Source of the DNA: G963666705 sp963666705
Lineage (GTDB): Bacteria; Pseudomonadota; Alphaproteobacteria; CADEGL01
Assembly: GCA_963666705.2 (NCBI GenBank)
Contig: CAXXKO010000004.1
Span: forward strand, 124,001-188,000
Length of the DNA: 64,000 nt
Direction: 5' to 3'
Shown here: piece by piece, positions 52,776 to 61,401 of the stretch
Layout of the letters: each line of letters opens with the position of its first letter
Numbering within the stretch: position 1 is the first letter of the stretch
Translations under genes and position numbers: made by a program
The notes under the pieces: generated by a model
Told to the model about the DNA's origin: nothing
What the model saw: only the letters and a program-made list of their open reading frames with translations
The model's database searches: none

Positions 52776-53870
52776 ATGAACGACCTGGCGACAGCGGCGA
52801 CGGCCGCGCCCGAGGAAGACATTATCGACCCGCGCGCCCGCGCGGCGGCCGAGCGCTACCTGGCGGCGGCGCGCGCGCTTGGCGACCGAAGCTATTGGCC
52901 CATCAAGATGTTCACGGGCGTGAACCTCTTCCTGTGGCACCTCGACGCCTTCGCCGGCGGCGACGACCCGGTGCCGCTCTTCGTCGATGCCTTCGACCAG
53001 GCGACGGCGCTGCTCCTTGCCGCCGGCGCCTCGGGCGTCTCCGGCGGGCACTTCCCGGCTGACGCGCCCGAGCCGGCGGACGCCGAACGGATCGAGGCCA
53101 TGGTCTCGGGCATGTTCTCGGACGTCTGGGTGGGCATGTCGGACGCGGTCTATTTCGACGAGTCCCACGGCTTCGTGCGCGACCGGCTGGAACGCAACGG
53201 GGTGGACGCGCAAGCGCTGTTCGAAGGCAAGACCGTGCTCGACGCGGGCTGCGGCAGCGGCAAGTTCAGCGCCGCCATCGCCCGGCTCGGCGCCGCGAAA
53301 GTCATCGGCATCGATATCGGCGAGAAGGGCATCGCCTTCGCCAGGGAGCAGGCGCGAAAGGTGGATTACGGCGGGCGCATGGAGTTCCGCCACGGCTCCG
53401 CCCACCATATCCCGCTTCCCGACGGCGCCGTCGATATGGTGTGGTCGAACGGCGTCATTCACCTGACCAGCGACTACGAGCGATGCCTCGCCGAGTTCGC
53501 CCGCGTGATCCGCCCGGGCGGCACCCTGTTCCTCTACGTGAACGGCCGGTTCGGCCTCTACGAGCTGTTGCTCGACACCCTGCGCCTCGGCAGCGAGGGC
53601 ATCCCAGCACCCCTGTTTCAGCACACCCTGTTCGAGCTCGGCATCAACAGCGGGCGGGTCTATTGGATGATGTGCGCCTATTACGGCCCCTACCAGTGGA
53701 AGGCCCGGTCCGAGGTCGAGGCGCTGTTGGGCAAGCACGGGTTCACGGACTTGCGTCAGCTTACCCGCGGCATCGAGATCGATCAGATCGAGCAGGTGAT
53801 CCGGGACATCCCGTACGCCCGCGCCAAGTACGGCGAAGCCCAGCTCAAATACCTCGCGCGCCGGAGCTGA
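52776..53870 (+). CDS. SAM-dependent methyltransferase with N-terminal extension
   Basis: 364 residues. The first 130 residues are a helical extension of unknown role. TVLDAGCGSGKFSAAIARLG is motif I and AHHIPLPDGAVDMVWSNGVI the motif II region of a methyltransferase_11 domain. YYGPYQWKARSEVEALLGKH is a late family-like segment. It is flanked by nucleotide-sugar and NeuB-type genes, so O- or N-methylation of a glycan residue is likely. Confidence 0.8.
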   Translation: MNDLATAATAAPEEDIIDPRARAAAERYLAAARALGDRSYWPIKMFTGVNLFLWHLDAFAGGDDPVPLFVDAFDQATALLLAAGASGVSGGHFPADAPEPADAERIEAMVSGMFSDVWVGMSDAVYFDESHGFVRDRLERNGVDAQALFEGKTVLDAGCGSGKFSAAIARLGAAKVIGIDIGEKGIAFAREQARKVDYGGRMEFRHGSAHHIPLPDGAVDMVWSNGVIHLTSDYERCLAEFARVIRPGGTLFLYVNGRFGLYELLLDTLRLGSEGIPAPLFQHTLFELGINSGRVYWMMCAYYGPYQWKARSEVEALLGKHGFTDLRQLTRGIEIDQIEQVIRDIPYARAKYGEAQLKYLARRS

Positions 53871-53878
53871 AGACGACC

Positions 53879-54910
53879 ATGGACCCCAAGAATTTCGCGG
53901 TCGCCGGGCGCGCCATCGGCCCGGCCGAGCCGCCCTACGTCATCGCCGAGGTGGGCAACAACCATGCCGGCGATGTCGCGGCGGCCAAGGTGCTGATCGC
54001 CGCCGCCGCCGACGCCGGCGCCGACGCGGTCAAGCTCCAGATCTACCGCGCGGCGCGCTTCCTCGCCCGGTCGAGCAGCTATTACGAGCGCTTCCTCCGC
54101 AACGAGCTCTCGCGCGACGCAATCGCCGAGCTGATGGCTTTCGCGGCCGGCCGCGGCACCGTGCTCTTCGCCTCCGTCTTCGACGAGGAGAGCGCCGAGA
54201 TCATGGAGGGACTGGGCGCACCCTTATACAAGATCGCCTCGGGCGACGTGACGCACCTGCCGCTCTTGCGCGCCGTGGCCGCGTTCGGCAAGCCCATGGT
54301 CGTCTCGACCGGCGGGGCGACGATGGAGGAGGTCGCCCTGGCCGTGGAGACGATCCGCGCGGTGGGCCCCCAGACGCCGGTCGCCCTCCTCCACTGTGTC
54401 TCGCAATACCCGACCGAGCCGGGTCAGGCCAACCTCGCTAGCATGATGGATTTGAGGCATCGCTTCGGCGTGCCGGTCGGGTTCTCGGACCACACCATCG
54501 GCACGGCGGTCGCCATCGCCGCCGCGGCGCTGGGGGCCGAGATCATCGAGAAGCACTTCACCCTCGACAAGACGCTCGAGGGCCCCGACCACAAGCTCTC
54601 GGCCGATCCCGACGACATGGCGGCCCTGGTGGCCGCCGCGCGCGCCGCCCACGCGGCCATCGGCCGGGCCGAGAAGGCGCCGGTCGAGCCGGCCGACTTC
54701 ATCCCGCTCATCCGGCGCAGCATCACGGCCCAGGTGGCCATTCCAGCGGAGACGGAGATCGCGGCCGTAATGCTGGCGGTCAAGCGGCCCGGCACCGGCA
54801 TCGCCCCGGCCCATATGGGCGAGGTGATCGGGGGCCGCGCCGCGCGCGACATCGCCGAGGACGAGACCCTGGTCTGGGACTGCCTCGAACCGGTGGAGAC
54901 ACCCGCTTGA
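53879..54910 (+). CDS. N-acetylneuraminate synthase family protein (NeuB/PseI/LegI-type)
   Basis: 343 residues. VIAEVGNNHAGDVAAAKVLI is the N-terminal NeuB start, LYKIASGDVTHLPLLRAVAA and VALLHCVSQYPTEP are barrel motifs and IIEKHFTLDKTLEGPDHKLS is the PEP/metal segment. The C-terminal antifreeze-like SAF domain is present (RRSITAQVAIPAETEI, VKRPGTGIAP). It condenses PEP with a six-carbon diamino sugar to a nonulosonic acid. Which one (neuraminic, pseudaminic or legionaminic) is not decided by sequence; pseB at the right edge favours a pseudaminic-type path. Confidence 0.9.
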   Translation: MDPKNFAVAGRAIGPAEPPYVIAEVGNNHAGDVAAAKVLIAAAADAGADAVKLQIYRAARFLARSSSYYERFLRNELSRDAIAELMAFAAGRGTVLFASVFDEESAEIMEGLGAPLYKIASGDVTHLPLLRAVAAFGKPMVVSTGGATMEEVALAVETIRAVGPQTPVALLHCVSQYPTEPGQANLASMMDLRHRFGVPVGFSDHTIGTAVAIAAAALGAEIIEKHFTLDKTLEGPDHKLSADPDDMAALVAAARAAHAAIGRAEKAPVEPADFIPLIRRSITAQVAIPAETEIAAVMLAVKRPGTGIAPAHMGEVIGGRAARDIAEDETLVWDCLEPVETPA

Positions 54911-55524
54911 CCCGCGTCAGCGTCGTCGAATACGGCATCGGCAACATCACGTCGGTCGTCAACGCCTGCGGCCGGGCCGGCGGCGACCCCAGGGTCGCCC
55001 GCAGCGGCGACGAACTGCTGGCGCAGGACCCCGGCCACATCGTCCTGCCCGGCGTCGGAGCCCTCGGCGCCGCCATGCAGTTCCTGCGCCAGCGCGGGCT
55101 CGACGCCGCCCTGGAGCGCCTGGTGATCGAACGGGGCGTGCCGTTCCTCGGCATCTGCGTCGGCATGCAGATGCTGGTGGAGGTCGGCGAGGAGTTCGGC
55201 GAACACGCCTGCCTGGGCTGGGTTCCGGGGCGGGTGCGGCGGCTGGGAGCGAACGGGCGGGGGCTCCGCTTGCCGCATGTCGGCTGGAACACCGTCGAGG
55301 TCGTGGCCGACGACCCGCTCCTGGCCGAGTCGGCCGACACGCACTTCTACTTCCTGCACAGCTACGCCGTCGATTGCCCCGAGGAGTACGTGCTCGCACG
55401 CACCGAATACGGGCGACCGTTCGCCTCGGCCCTGCGCAAGGACAACATCGCCGCCGTCCAGTTCCATCCGGAAAAGAGCTCCGGCGCCGGCGCCGCCTTT
55501 TTGTCGGCGTTCCTGGCGTCGTGA
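54907..55524 (+). CDS. hisH: HisH-like glutamine amidotransferase for sugar amidination
   Basis: 205 residues from TTG 54907 (TTGA overlap). The class I glutamine amidotransferase triad is visible: Cys in FLGICVGMQML, and His and Glu in VQFHPEKSSG. The HisH-type start VVEYGIGNITSVVNAC is present. HisH-like enzymes in polysaccharide clusters make ammonia for HisF2 and WbpG-type partners rather than for histidine synthesis; the adjacent HisF-like gene and WbpG-like gene support that role. Confidence 0.87.
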   Translation: MTRVSVVEYGIGNITSVVNACGRAGGDPRVARSGDELLAQDPGHIVLPGVGALGAAMQFLRQRGLDAALERLVIERGVPFLGICVGMQMLVEVGEEFGEHACLGWVPGRVRRLGANGRGLRLPHVGWNTVEVVADDPLLAESADTHFYFLHSYAVDCPEEYVLARTEYGRPFASALRKDNIAAVQFHPEKSSGAGAAFLSAFLAS

Positions 55525-55528
55525 TGCC

Positions 55529-56317
55529 GTGCTCAAGCGGCGCCTGATCCCGGTCCTGTTCCTGCAGAATGGATTCATGGTGCGCAGCGAGAGCTTCTCG
55601 GTCCACCAAGTCATCGGCCATCCGGTCTTGCACGTCGAGCGCCTGGACCAGTGGGACGTCGACGAGCTCATCGTTCTCGACATCACCAAGGGGGACGAGG
55701 ACTACTCGATCCGCCGCGACGAGCACCGGCACGGCGGCGCGGAGGGTCTCTTGGAGTTCATCGACAACGTCGCCGCCACCTGCCACATCCCGCTCACCTT
55801 CGGCGGGCGGATTCGGACCGTCGAGGACATACGCCTGCGTATCCAGAACGGGGCCGACAAGGTGACGATCAATTCAGGTTTCGCCGAGCGCCCGGAGTTG
55901 GTTACCGAAGGCGCCCATGCCTTCGGCAGCCAGGCCGTGATCGTCAGTGTCGATTTCCGGCGAATTGACGGGCTGCCGCGGGCGTTCACCCATCATGCGC
56001 GCCGGGACACGGGCACGGACCCGGCCAGCTGGGCGCGCAAGGCGCAGGAATTCGGCGCGGGGGAGATCTTCCTGAACGCCGTCGACCGCGACGGCACCGC
56101 GCGCGGCTACGACCTCGAGGTCATCGACGCGGTCGCGCAGGCAGTCGAGATCCCGGTCATCGCCTGCGGCGGCGCCGGGCACCAGAGCCACTTCCTGAAA
56201 TGCTTCGCCGAGACCTCGGCCAGCGCCGTGGCCGCGGGCAACATCTTCCATTTCACGGAAAACGCGTACCCGCGCGCCAAGAAATTCCTGCGCAATTACC
56301 GCGACGACATTCGATGA
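55529..56317 (+). CDS. hisF: HisF-like cyclase subunit of an acetamidino-sugar system (HisF2 type)
   Basis: 262 residues from GTG 55529. The barrel resembles HisF (LTFGGRIRTVEDIRLRIQNG, VIACGGAGHQSHF, GNIFHFTENAYP). The N-terminus reads RRLIPVLFLQNGFMV, so the catalytic Asp of HisF (in IPCLDVKDG) is missing, as in the HisF2 proteins of lipopolysaccharide loci. It is therefore unlikely to serve histidine synthesis. It carries ammonia from HisH to an amidotransferase. Its stop overlaps ATGAGCACGACG, a possible remnant start of the next gene. Confidence 0.85.
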   Translation: MLKRRLIPVLFLQNGFMVRSESFSVHQVIGHPVLHVERLDQWDVDELIVLDITKGDEDYSIRRDEHRHGGAEGLLEFIDNVAATCHIPLTFGGRIRTVEDIRLRIQNGADKVTINSGFAERPELVTEGAHAFGSQAVIVSVDFRRIDGLPRAFTHHARRDTGTDPASWARKAQEFGAGEIFLNAVDRDGTARGYDLEVIDAVAQAVEIPVIACGGAGHQSHFLKCFAETSASAVAAGNIFHFTENAYPRAKKFLRNYRDDIR

Positions 56318-56403
56318 GCACGACGGATCACGGACCGAGAAGTGGGTCTTTGGTGTGCAATTCGTGATGCTGCTGAAGGATTTGAATATGACGCCCGCTG
56401 GAG

Positions 56404-57432
56404 CTACAGCGAGCGCTCGATAGCGGCTTGGTAAAGATGTTCAGCCTCTTTGAATGGGCCGCGTTGGGCAATGGCGGCGCGAAGTTCCTGCCCCTTCCCG
56501 GTGACGCTTGGGTCCGGTACCGAGCGGTCAGGCACGTCATGCGACGTATTTTGCACCATCGGAATGCCGTTCATCGTCGTCACCCTGAGTGCCTCGCTGA
56601 AGGATATCCCGACGCGGTCACACAAGTTTCGCAGAACCTGTTCCGAATCTTGCACGAGCCGGTCGAACTCCAGAACGATGACGCGTCCCAGTTCGTCGTT
56701 CGGTAGCGCCTTATAGAACCGAACGTAGTCGTGCAAAGCATCTTCAAGCCGATCCGTGTACTTGTTCGCGTGCTGCAAGTCGACCGCCGATGCCAGCCAA
56801 TCTTCCGGCTTTCGCGCAACAAAGAGCATGAATCCGTCCGGATAAGTCTTCAGGAATTTCGGCACGTCCGCGCCGAAACGGTGTTGGAAACCGGGAGCGG
56901 TATGAAAGACCACGAAGCGCTTCGGCCCGTGGAGGTTTTGATTGTTCCGCCACGCATTCAACGACGCGGTATGGAGCGCATCGAATACGTGTCGTCCTGT
57001 GTTCGCATCCCTTAGCCGATCCCGTAGGATCGTGCGATACCAGTGCTCGTCGAAGTAGGTGGGAACCACTATCTGCGGTTTATTGGAGGCCCCCTTTCTG
57101 ATGCCACGCCTATTGAAGCGTGACATGCTGAAAGCCTTCCGAAGTTGCGGCAGGACCGATAGCGGATCATCAGGCCATCCGTTCGCCAACCCGAATCCAA
57201 GCGGCCTTGGCCTTACGTGAAGTTCCGGGTGTCTGTCGAACAGGCGCAGCAGAAGGGTGCCGCCGGACCGGCCGGGCTGGTAAATCCACAATACCGGCTG
57301 CGAGATGGGGACAATCCAGTCTTCAACCAGGCTATTGCGACGGATCTGGTGCGCGGCGTCCGTGACGAAAAATCGGAGCGGCTTGCTCTTGTGGGCGAGA
57401 AAGCTCTTCAGTCGTTCCGTCTGTGTTGCCAT
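56404..57432 (-). CDS. Sulfotransferase-like protein, inserted in the hisF-wbpG region
   Basis: 342 residues from ATG 57432 (AAGGAA upstream); the frame is open upstream to 57546. The PAPS loop is VLWIYQPGRSGGTLLLRLF and a later segment FMLFVARKPEDWLASAVDLQ fits the second PAPS site. It lies on the opposite strand to the operon, separates hisF from wbpG and has visibly lower G+C than its neighbours. It looks like a transferred cassette that adds sulfation to the glycan. Confidence 0.75.
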   Translation of the reverse strand: MATQTERLKSFLAHKSKPLRFFVTDAAHQIRRNSLVEDWIVPISQPVLWIYQPGRSGGTLLLRLFDRHPELHVRPRPLGFGLANGWPDDPLSVLPQLRKAFSMSRFNRRGIRKGASNKPQIVVPTYFDEHWYRTILRDRLRDANTGRHVFDALHTASLNAWRNNQNLHGPKRFVVFHTAPGFQHRFGADVPKFLKTYPDGFMLFVARKPEDWLASAVDLQHANKYTDRLEDALHDYVRFYKALPNDELGRVIVLEFDRLVQDSEQVLRNLCDRVGISFSEALRVTTMNGIPMVQNTSHDVPDRSVPDPSVTGKGQELRAAIAQRGPFKEAEHLYQAAIERSL

Positions 57433-57758
57433 CAAGAAGAGTTCCTTGGGCGGTGGCATTAGAAGAAAAATATCATGACGATGATCTCGCGTAAATTTAA
57501 TTGTCCGTCGGGGCGGCCTGCGGTTTACGCGTGCAACATTTTCCATCTCACGGAAAACATGTCAACGGCGGAGCAAATTAGTCCACCCGGGCGGAGCAAA
57601 ACTAGTCCACTTAACGTTATGCGGTACGCGGTGTTGGGGGGTTGTCCTGGTAGTCCATAGGAGGGACCCGCGCTGCTTCGTGTAGCGCTTGCGTTACGCG
57701 GAGCGAAGCAGCGTGGGAGGTTCCTGTGGACCCACCGGGTCAACCATTGCACCGGCGG

Positions 57759-58529
57759 TCAAGCAGGTATTTTTGGGGATTTCCGCCGTTTTTGGCTTTG
57801 GTTGAGACGATAGCTCTCGCCGTTCATTTCCAGGATATGGACATGGTGGGTGAGGCGGTCCAGCAAAGCCCCGGTCAGGCGTTCCGAGCCGAATATCTCC
57901 GTCCACTCATCGAACGGCAAGTTGGAGGTCACCAGGATCGAGCCCCGCTCGTAGCGCTGGCTGAAGACTTCGAACAGCAGCTCGGCGCCGGTCTTCGAGA
58001 GCGGCACGAAGCCGAGTTCGTCGATGATCAGAAGGTGATACTTTGCCAGTTGCTTCTGCAGGCGCAACAGGCGTTTTTCATCCCCGGCCTCCATCAGTTC
58101 ATGAACCAGGGCAGCGGCCGTGAGGAAGCCGACGGAGAGCCCCTTTTGGCAGGCCGCCAGACCGAGACCGAGGGCGATATGGGTCTTGCCGGTTCCGCTG
58201 TTGCCGAGCGCGATGATATTCTCACGACGCTCGACGTATTCGCATCGCGCCAACTCCAGAACCAGCATCTTGTCGAGCGATGCGATGGCCTTGAAGTCGA
58301 AGCTGTCGAGGCTTTTGACGGCGGGGAACCTGGCCTGTCTGATCCGCCGCTCGACCATGCGGCGCTCACGGTCGATCAGTTCCAACTCGGTCAGACGGAC
58401 AAGATACCGCACATGGTCGGCGCCCTCGGTGGCGCATTGGCGGGCCAGCTTGTCGTATTCGCGCAGGAACGTCGGCAGTTTCAGGGTCTTGAGGTGATGG
58501 GCCAGCAACACTTGCGGCGTATCGGTCAT
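57759..58529 (-). CDS. istB: IS21 helper ATPase IstB, copy 2
   Basis: 256 residues, identical to IstB of copy 1 as far as I can see, with the same Walker A (GNSGTGKTH) and Walker B (IIDELGF). It overlaps the istA stop by ATGA. Confidence 0.95.
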   Translation of the reverse strand: MTDTPQVLLAHHLKTLKLPTFLREYDKLARQCATEGADHVRYLVRLTELELIDRERRMVERRIRQARFPAVKSLDSFDFKAIASLDKMLVLELARCEYVERRENIIALGNSGTGKTHIALGLGLAACQKGLSVGFLTAAALVHELMEAGDEKRLLRLQKQLAKYHLLIIDELGFVPLSKTGAELLFEVFSQRYERGSILVTSNLPFDEWTEIFGSERLTGALLDRLTHHVHILEMNGESYRLNQSQKRRKSPKIPA

Positions 58530-60040
58530 GACGCGCCTCCACCCAACAAGCTCATATAACTGGCGGCGGCCGTGGTCGCCACGTTGGCCCGAGGCAGGTA
58601 GGGATAGATATCCAGGTCGAGTTTGGGCGGGCGTCGCTCGATACGGCACAGCACAAGGTGTTTGACGGCGTCGTAGCCGATCGCACCCAGGCGCAGGGCG
58701 TCCTTCACCGCGCCGTGAAGCACCTCGAGATCGAAGGTCTCCACAAGCCGAAGGACCTGGACGTATTCCCGCTTGCCGGCCTTGCCCATGCGCGCCTCCA
58801 GGAGACGGCGCAGGGTTGGGAAGGCATCAGGCAGTTCCCATCCGGCTAGCGGCGCGGCCTGATCCAGGGCACCGATCTTGTGCTCCAGCAAAGGCAGGTA
58901 GTGGATCGGATCGAAGACCATGTCTTCCCGGTCGTAGGAACGGGGGTGTCGGGCAATGATCCCGGCGCCGCAACCGATAACCACCTCGTGGACATAGCCA
59001 CGGATCCAGACTTCCTGATGGCCGTAGGCGACGGGCACGGAATAGTCATTCGTCCGGTAGCGCACCAGGGACAGCGAGTTGACCCGCGTGCCCTGCTTGT
59101 CGCACGCGTCGAACGGTGCCGGCAGTGGCCTCTTCAACGCTTCGCGGTCACGCACAAACCGTTCGCCGATGCTCTCGCGGTGGCCGCGCAGGACGTTGCC
59201 TTGCCGGTTGCGGCATTGCTCTTCCAGGTGGCCATTGAAGGCGTCCCAGCTCGCGAACCGGGGAAGCGGCGTCATGAAGTTCCGCCGGGCATAGCCGACC
59301 ACCCCCTCCACATTGCCTTTGTCGTTACCCTTGCCGGGACGGCCGTAGCGGTCCTCGAAGAGGTAATGGGACTGCAGCCCGCTGAACGCCCGCGTTCGTT
59401 GCCGCGTGCCATCTGACAAGATGCGCGACACCAGACACTTGTCGTTGTCGTAAAGAATCGATTGGGGAACGCCGCCGAAAAAAACAAAGGCTCTGTTGTG
59501 CCCGTCCAGCCAGGCCTCCGTCGTCGCCGCCGGGTAGGCCGCAACGAAGCAGGCATCGCTGTGGGGAAGTGTCATGACGAAAAAATGCGCCCGATACTTG
59601 ACGCCGGCGATGATCGCATCCGCCTCGCCAAAGTCCGCTCGAGCATGGCCCGGAGGATGTGACAACGGCACAAACATCTCACGCCGACGAAGGCGCCGTT
59701 CCCGAACGTAATCCTTCACGATGGTCTCTTTGCCCGTGAAGCCATGTTCGTCGCGAAGGCGCTCGAATATACGCTTCGCCGTGTGGTGCTGCTTACGGTG
59801 AACCGTTCGGTCCTCCTCCAGAATACGGTCGATGATATCCGTGAAGGGGGCCAGTTTCGGGCGTTTCGGTGGCTGGCGTCGCCGATATCCCGGCGGTTCC
59901 GAATGCCGCAGCATCTTCCTCACCGTCTCGCGCGCAATGCCAAACCGACTTGCCGCCTCTCGCTGGCTCAGACCATCAACATGGCAGGCCAGCCGAACGC
60001 GCAGATATAGGTCCACGGTGTACATCCTCCCGCCTTCCAT
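58526..60040 (-). CDS. istA: IS21 transposase IstA, copy 2
   Basis: 504 residues, identical to copy 1 except two positions (TPLPRF and HYLPLLEH). The helix-turn-helix and DDE residues (ADFGEAD, YDNDKCL, GNVEGVVG) are intact, so the element should be able to move. Confidence 0.95.
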   Translation of the reverse strand: MEGGRMYTVDLYLRVRLACHVDGLSQREAASRFGIARETVRKMLRHSEPPGYRRRQPPKRPKLAPFTDIIDRILEEDRTVHRKQHHTAKRIFERLRDEHGFTGKETIVKDYVRERRLRRREMFVPLSHPPGHARADFGEADAIIAGVKYRAHFFVMTLPHSDACFVAAYPAATTEAWLDGHNRAFVFFGGVPQSILYDNDKCLVSRILSDGTRQRTRAFSGLQSHYLFEDRYGRPGKGNDKGNVEGVVGYARRNFMTPLPRFASWDAFNGHLEEQCRNRQGNVLRGHRESIGERFVRDREALKRPLPAPFDACDKQGTRVNSLSLVRYRTNDYSVPVAYGHQEVWIRGYVHEVVIGCGAGIIARHPRSYDREDMVFDPIHYLPLLEHKIGALDQAAPLAGWELPDAFPTLRRLLEARMGKAGKREYVQVLRLVETFDLEVLHGAVKDALRLGAIGYDAVKHLVLCRIERRPPKLDLDIYPYLPRANVATTAAASYMSLLGGGAS

Positions 60041-60194
60041 CTCAAAAAAGATCGAAGGCTACAGGTGGCAGAGTTTTACTCCGCCCGCGGCTGGGAAATC
60101 CCGCCGCTTCCGTGGACTAATTTGTCACCGCCGTTCTCAAAAACATGTACCCGCGCGCCAAGGCGTTCCTGCGCGGCCAGCGCGACAACATCCG

Positions 60195-61352
60195 ATGACG
60201 ACCTCGACCGACATAGACCTGCCCCCGATCACCTGGTGCCGGCGCTGCCTGTACCCGTCGAGCTCGGCGGTGACGCTGACCTTCGACGACGCGGGCGTGT
60301 GCAGCGGCTGCCGCATCCACGACCAGAAGAAGGCAATCGACTGGGACGAGCGGCTCGAATGGCTGCTGCAGGAGGTCGAGCCGTACCGCAGGCCCAATGG
60401 CTACGAATGCCTCATCGGCGTCTCCGGCGGCAAGGACAGCTACTATCAGACCCACTTCGTGACCGAGGTGCTGGGGCTCAGGCCGCTGCTGGTGACCTAC
60501 AACGGCAACAACTACCTGGACGCCGGCTGGCGCAACCTCCTGCGCATGAAGGAGGCGTTCGGCGTCGACCACATCATCTATTCGCCCAGCGTCGACCTCC
60601 TCATCCGCCTCAACCGCCTGTGCTTTCGCATGATGGGCGACATGAACTGGCAGAACCACGCCGGCATCGCCACCCTGCCCATGCAGATGGCGGTGAGGAT
60701 GGGCATCCCGCTCGTGTTCTGGGGCGAGCACGGCTGGACCGACGTGGGCGGCATGCATTCCATGCACGATTTCGTCGAATACACCGCGCGCTTCCGCAAG
60801 GACCAGCAGCAGCGCGGCTTCGACTGGGGCGACATGCTGGGCGACGCGGAGGAGCCCATCGCGGAACACGAGCTCGAATGGTGCAAGTACCCCAGCGACG
60901 AGGAGATCGATCGGCTCGGCCTGCGCGGTGTCTTCATTGGCAATTTCGACCCGTGGGACGCCAACGCGCATGTGAAGCTGGTCACCGAGCGATACGGCTG
61001 GGAGCCCTCGCCGGTGCCGTTCGAGCGCACCTACCGCCGCTTCTCGAACCTCGACGACCGCTACGAGAACGGCATCCACGACTATATGAAGTACGTCAAG
61101 TTCGGTTACGGCCGGGCCACCGACCACGCTTGCAAGGATATCCGCTCGGGCTACATGAGCCGCGAGGAGGGCATCGAGATGGTGCGCAAGCACGACCACG
61201 TGCTGTCCTCGGACCTCCAAATCTGGCTCGACTATGTGGGCCGCGACGAAGCCTGGTTCGAGCGCATCGCGGAAAGCTACCGCAACCCCCGGGTCTGGGC
61301 CCGGGACCCAGAAGGCGCGTGGGTCAAGCGCAATATCTGGGACGCGGCATGA
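60195..61352 (+). CDS. N-acetyl sugar amidotransferase (WbpG/PseA-like)
   Basis: 385 residues from ATG 60195, overlapping the HisF remnant stop (ATGA). The zinc knuckle ITWCRRCLYPSSS and GVCSGCRIHDQK, then the PP-loop LIGVSGGKDSYYQTHFV, define the N-acetyl-sugar amidotransferase family. These enzymes use ammonia from HisH/HisF2 to turn an acetamido group into an acetamidino group on a nonulosonic acid or amino sugar. VFWGEHGWTDVGGM is a conserved later segment. Confidence 0.9.
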   Translation: MTTSTDIDLPPITWCRRCLYPSSSAVTLTFDDAGVCSGCRIHDQKKAIDWDERLEWLLQEVEPYRRPNGYECLIGVSGGKDSYYQTHFVTEVLGLRPLLVTYNGNNYLDAGWRNLLRMKEAFGVDHIIYSPSVDLLIRLNRLCFRMMGDMNWQNHAGIATLPMQMAVRMGIPLVFWGEHGWTDVGGMHSMHDFVEYTARFRKDQQQRGFDWGDMLGDAEEPIAEHELEWCKYPSDEEIDRLGLRGVFIGNFDPWDANAHVKLVTERYGWEPSPVPFERTYRRFSNLDDRYENGIHDYMKYVKFGYGRATDHACKDIRSGYMSREEGIEMVRKHDHVLSSDLQIWLDYVGRDEAWFERIAESYRNPRVWARDPEGAWVKRNIWDAA

Positions 61353-61401
61353 CGGCCCGCGTGACACGGGCCGGGCCCTCGCCCGGCACTGGTAGACCGG
61401 C

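Larger units (their letters stand above)
57560..60139 (-). mobile_element. IS21-family element, copy 2 (2580 bp)
   Basis: The same element and orientation as 38147-40727, shorter by one base near the left end (AGCAAATTAG against AGCAAAATTAG). A 6-bp target duplication AAAACA is present at 57554-57559 and 60140-60145. The two copies are direct repeats 19.4 kb apart. Confidence 0.95.
57506..60198 (+). pseudogene. C-terminal remnant of a second HisF-like gene, split by IS21
   Basis: PAVYACNIFHLTEN before the IS21 element (57506-57559) and MYPRAKAFLRGQRDNIR after it (from 60146) join in one frame when the element and one AAAACA copy are removed. They match the end of the intact HisF2 (AVAAGNIFHFTEN, AYPRAKKFLRNYRDDIR). 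The stop overlaps the WbpG start (ATGA). This suggests the ancestral hisF-wbpG junction was duplicated or exchanged and the sulfotransferase lies between the two hisF ends. Confidence 0.72.

Noticed and set aside
54907..56317. Histidine-biosynthesis operon fragment
   Set aside because: No other his genes nearby, the HisF catalytic Asp is absent and a WbpG-type gene follows; an acetamidino-sugar role fits better.
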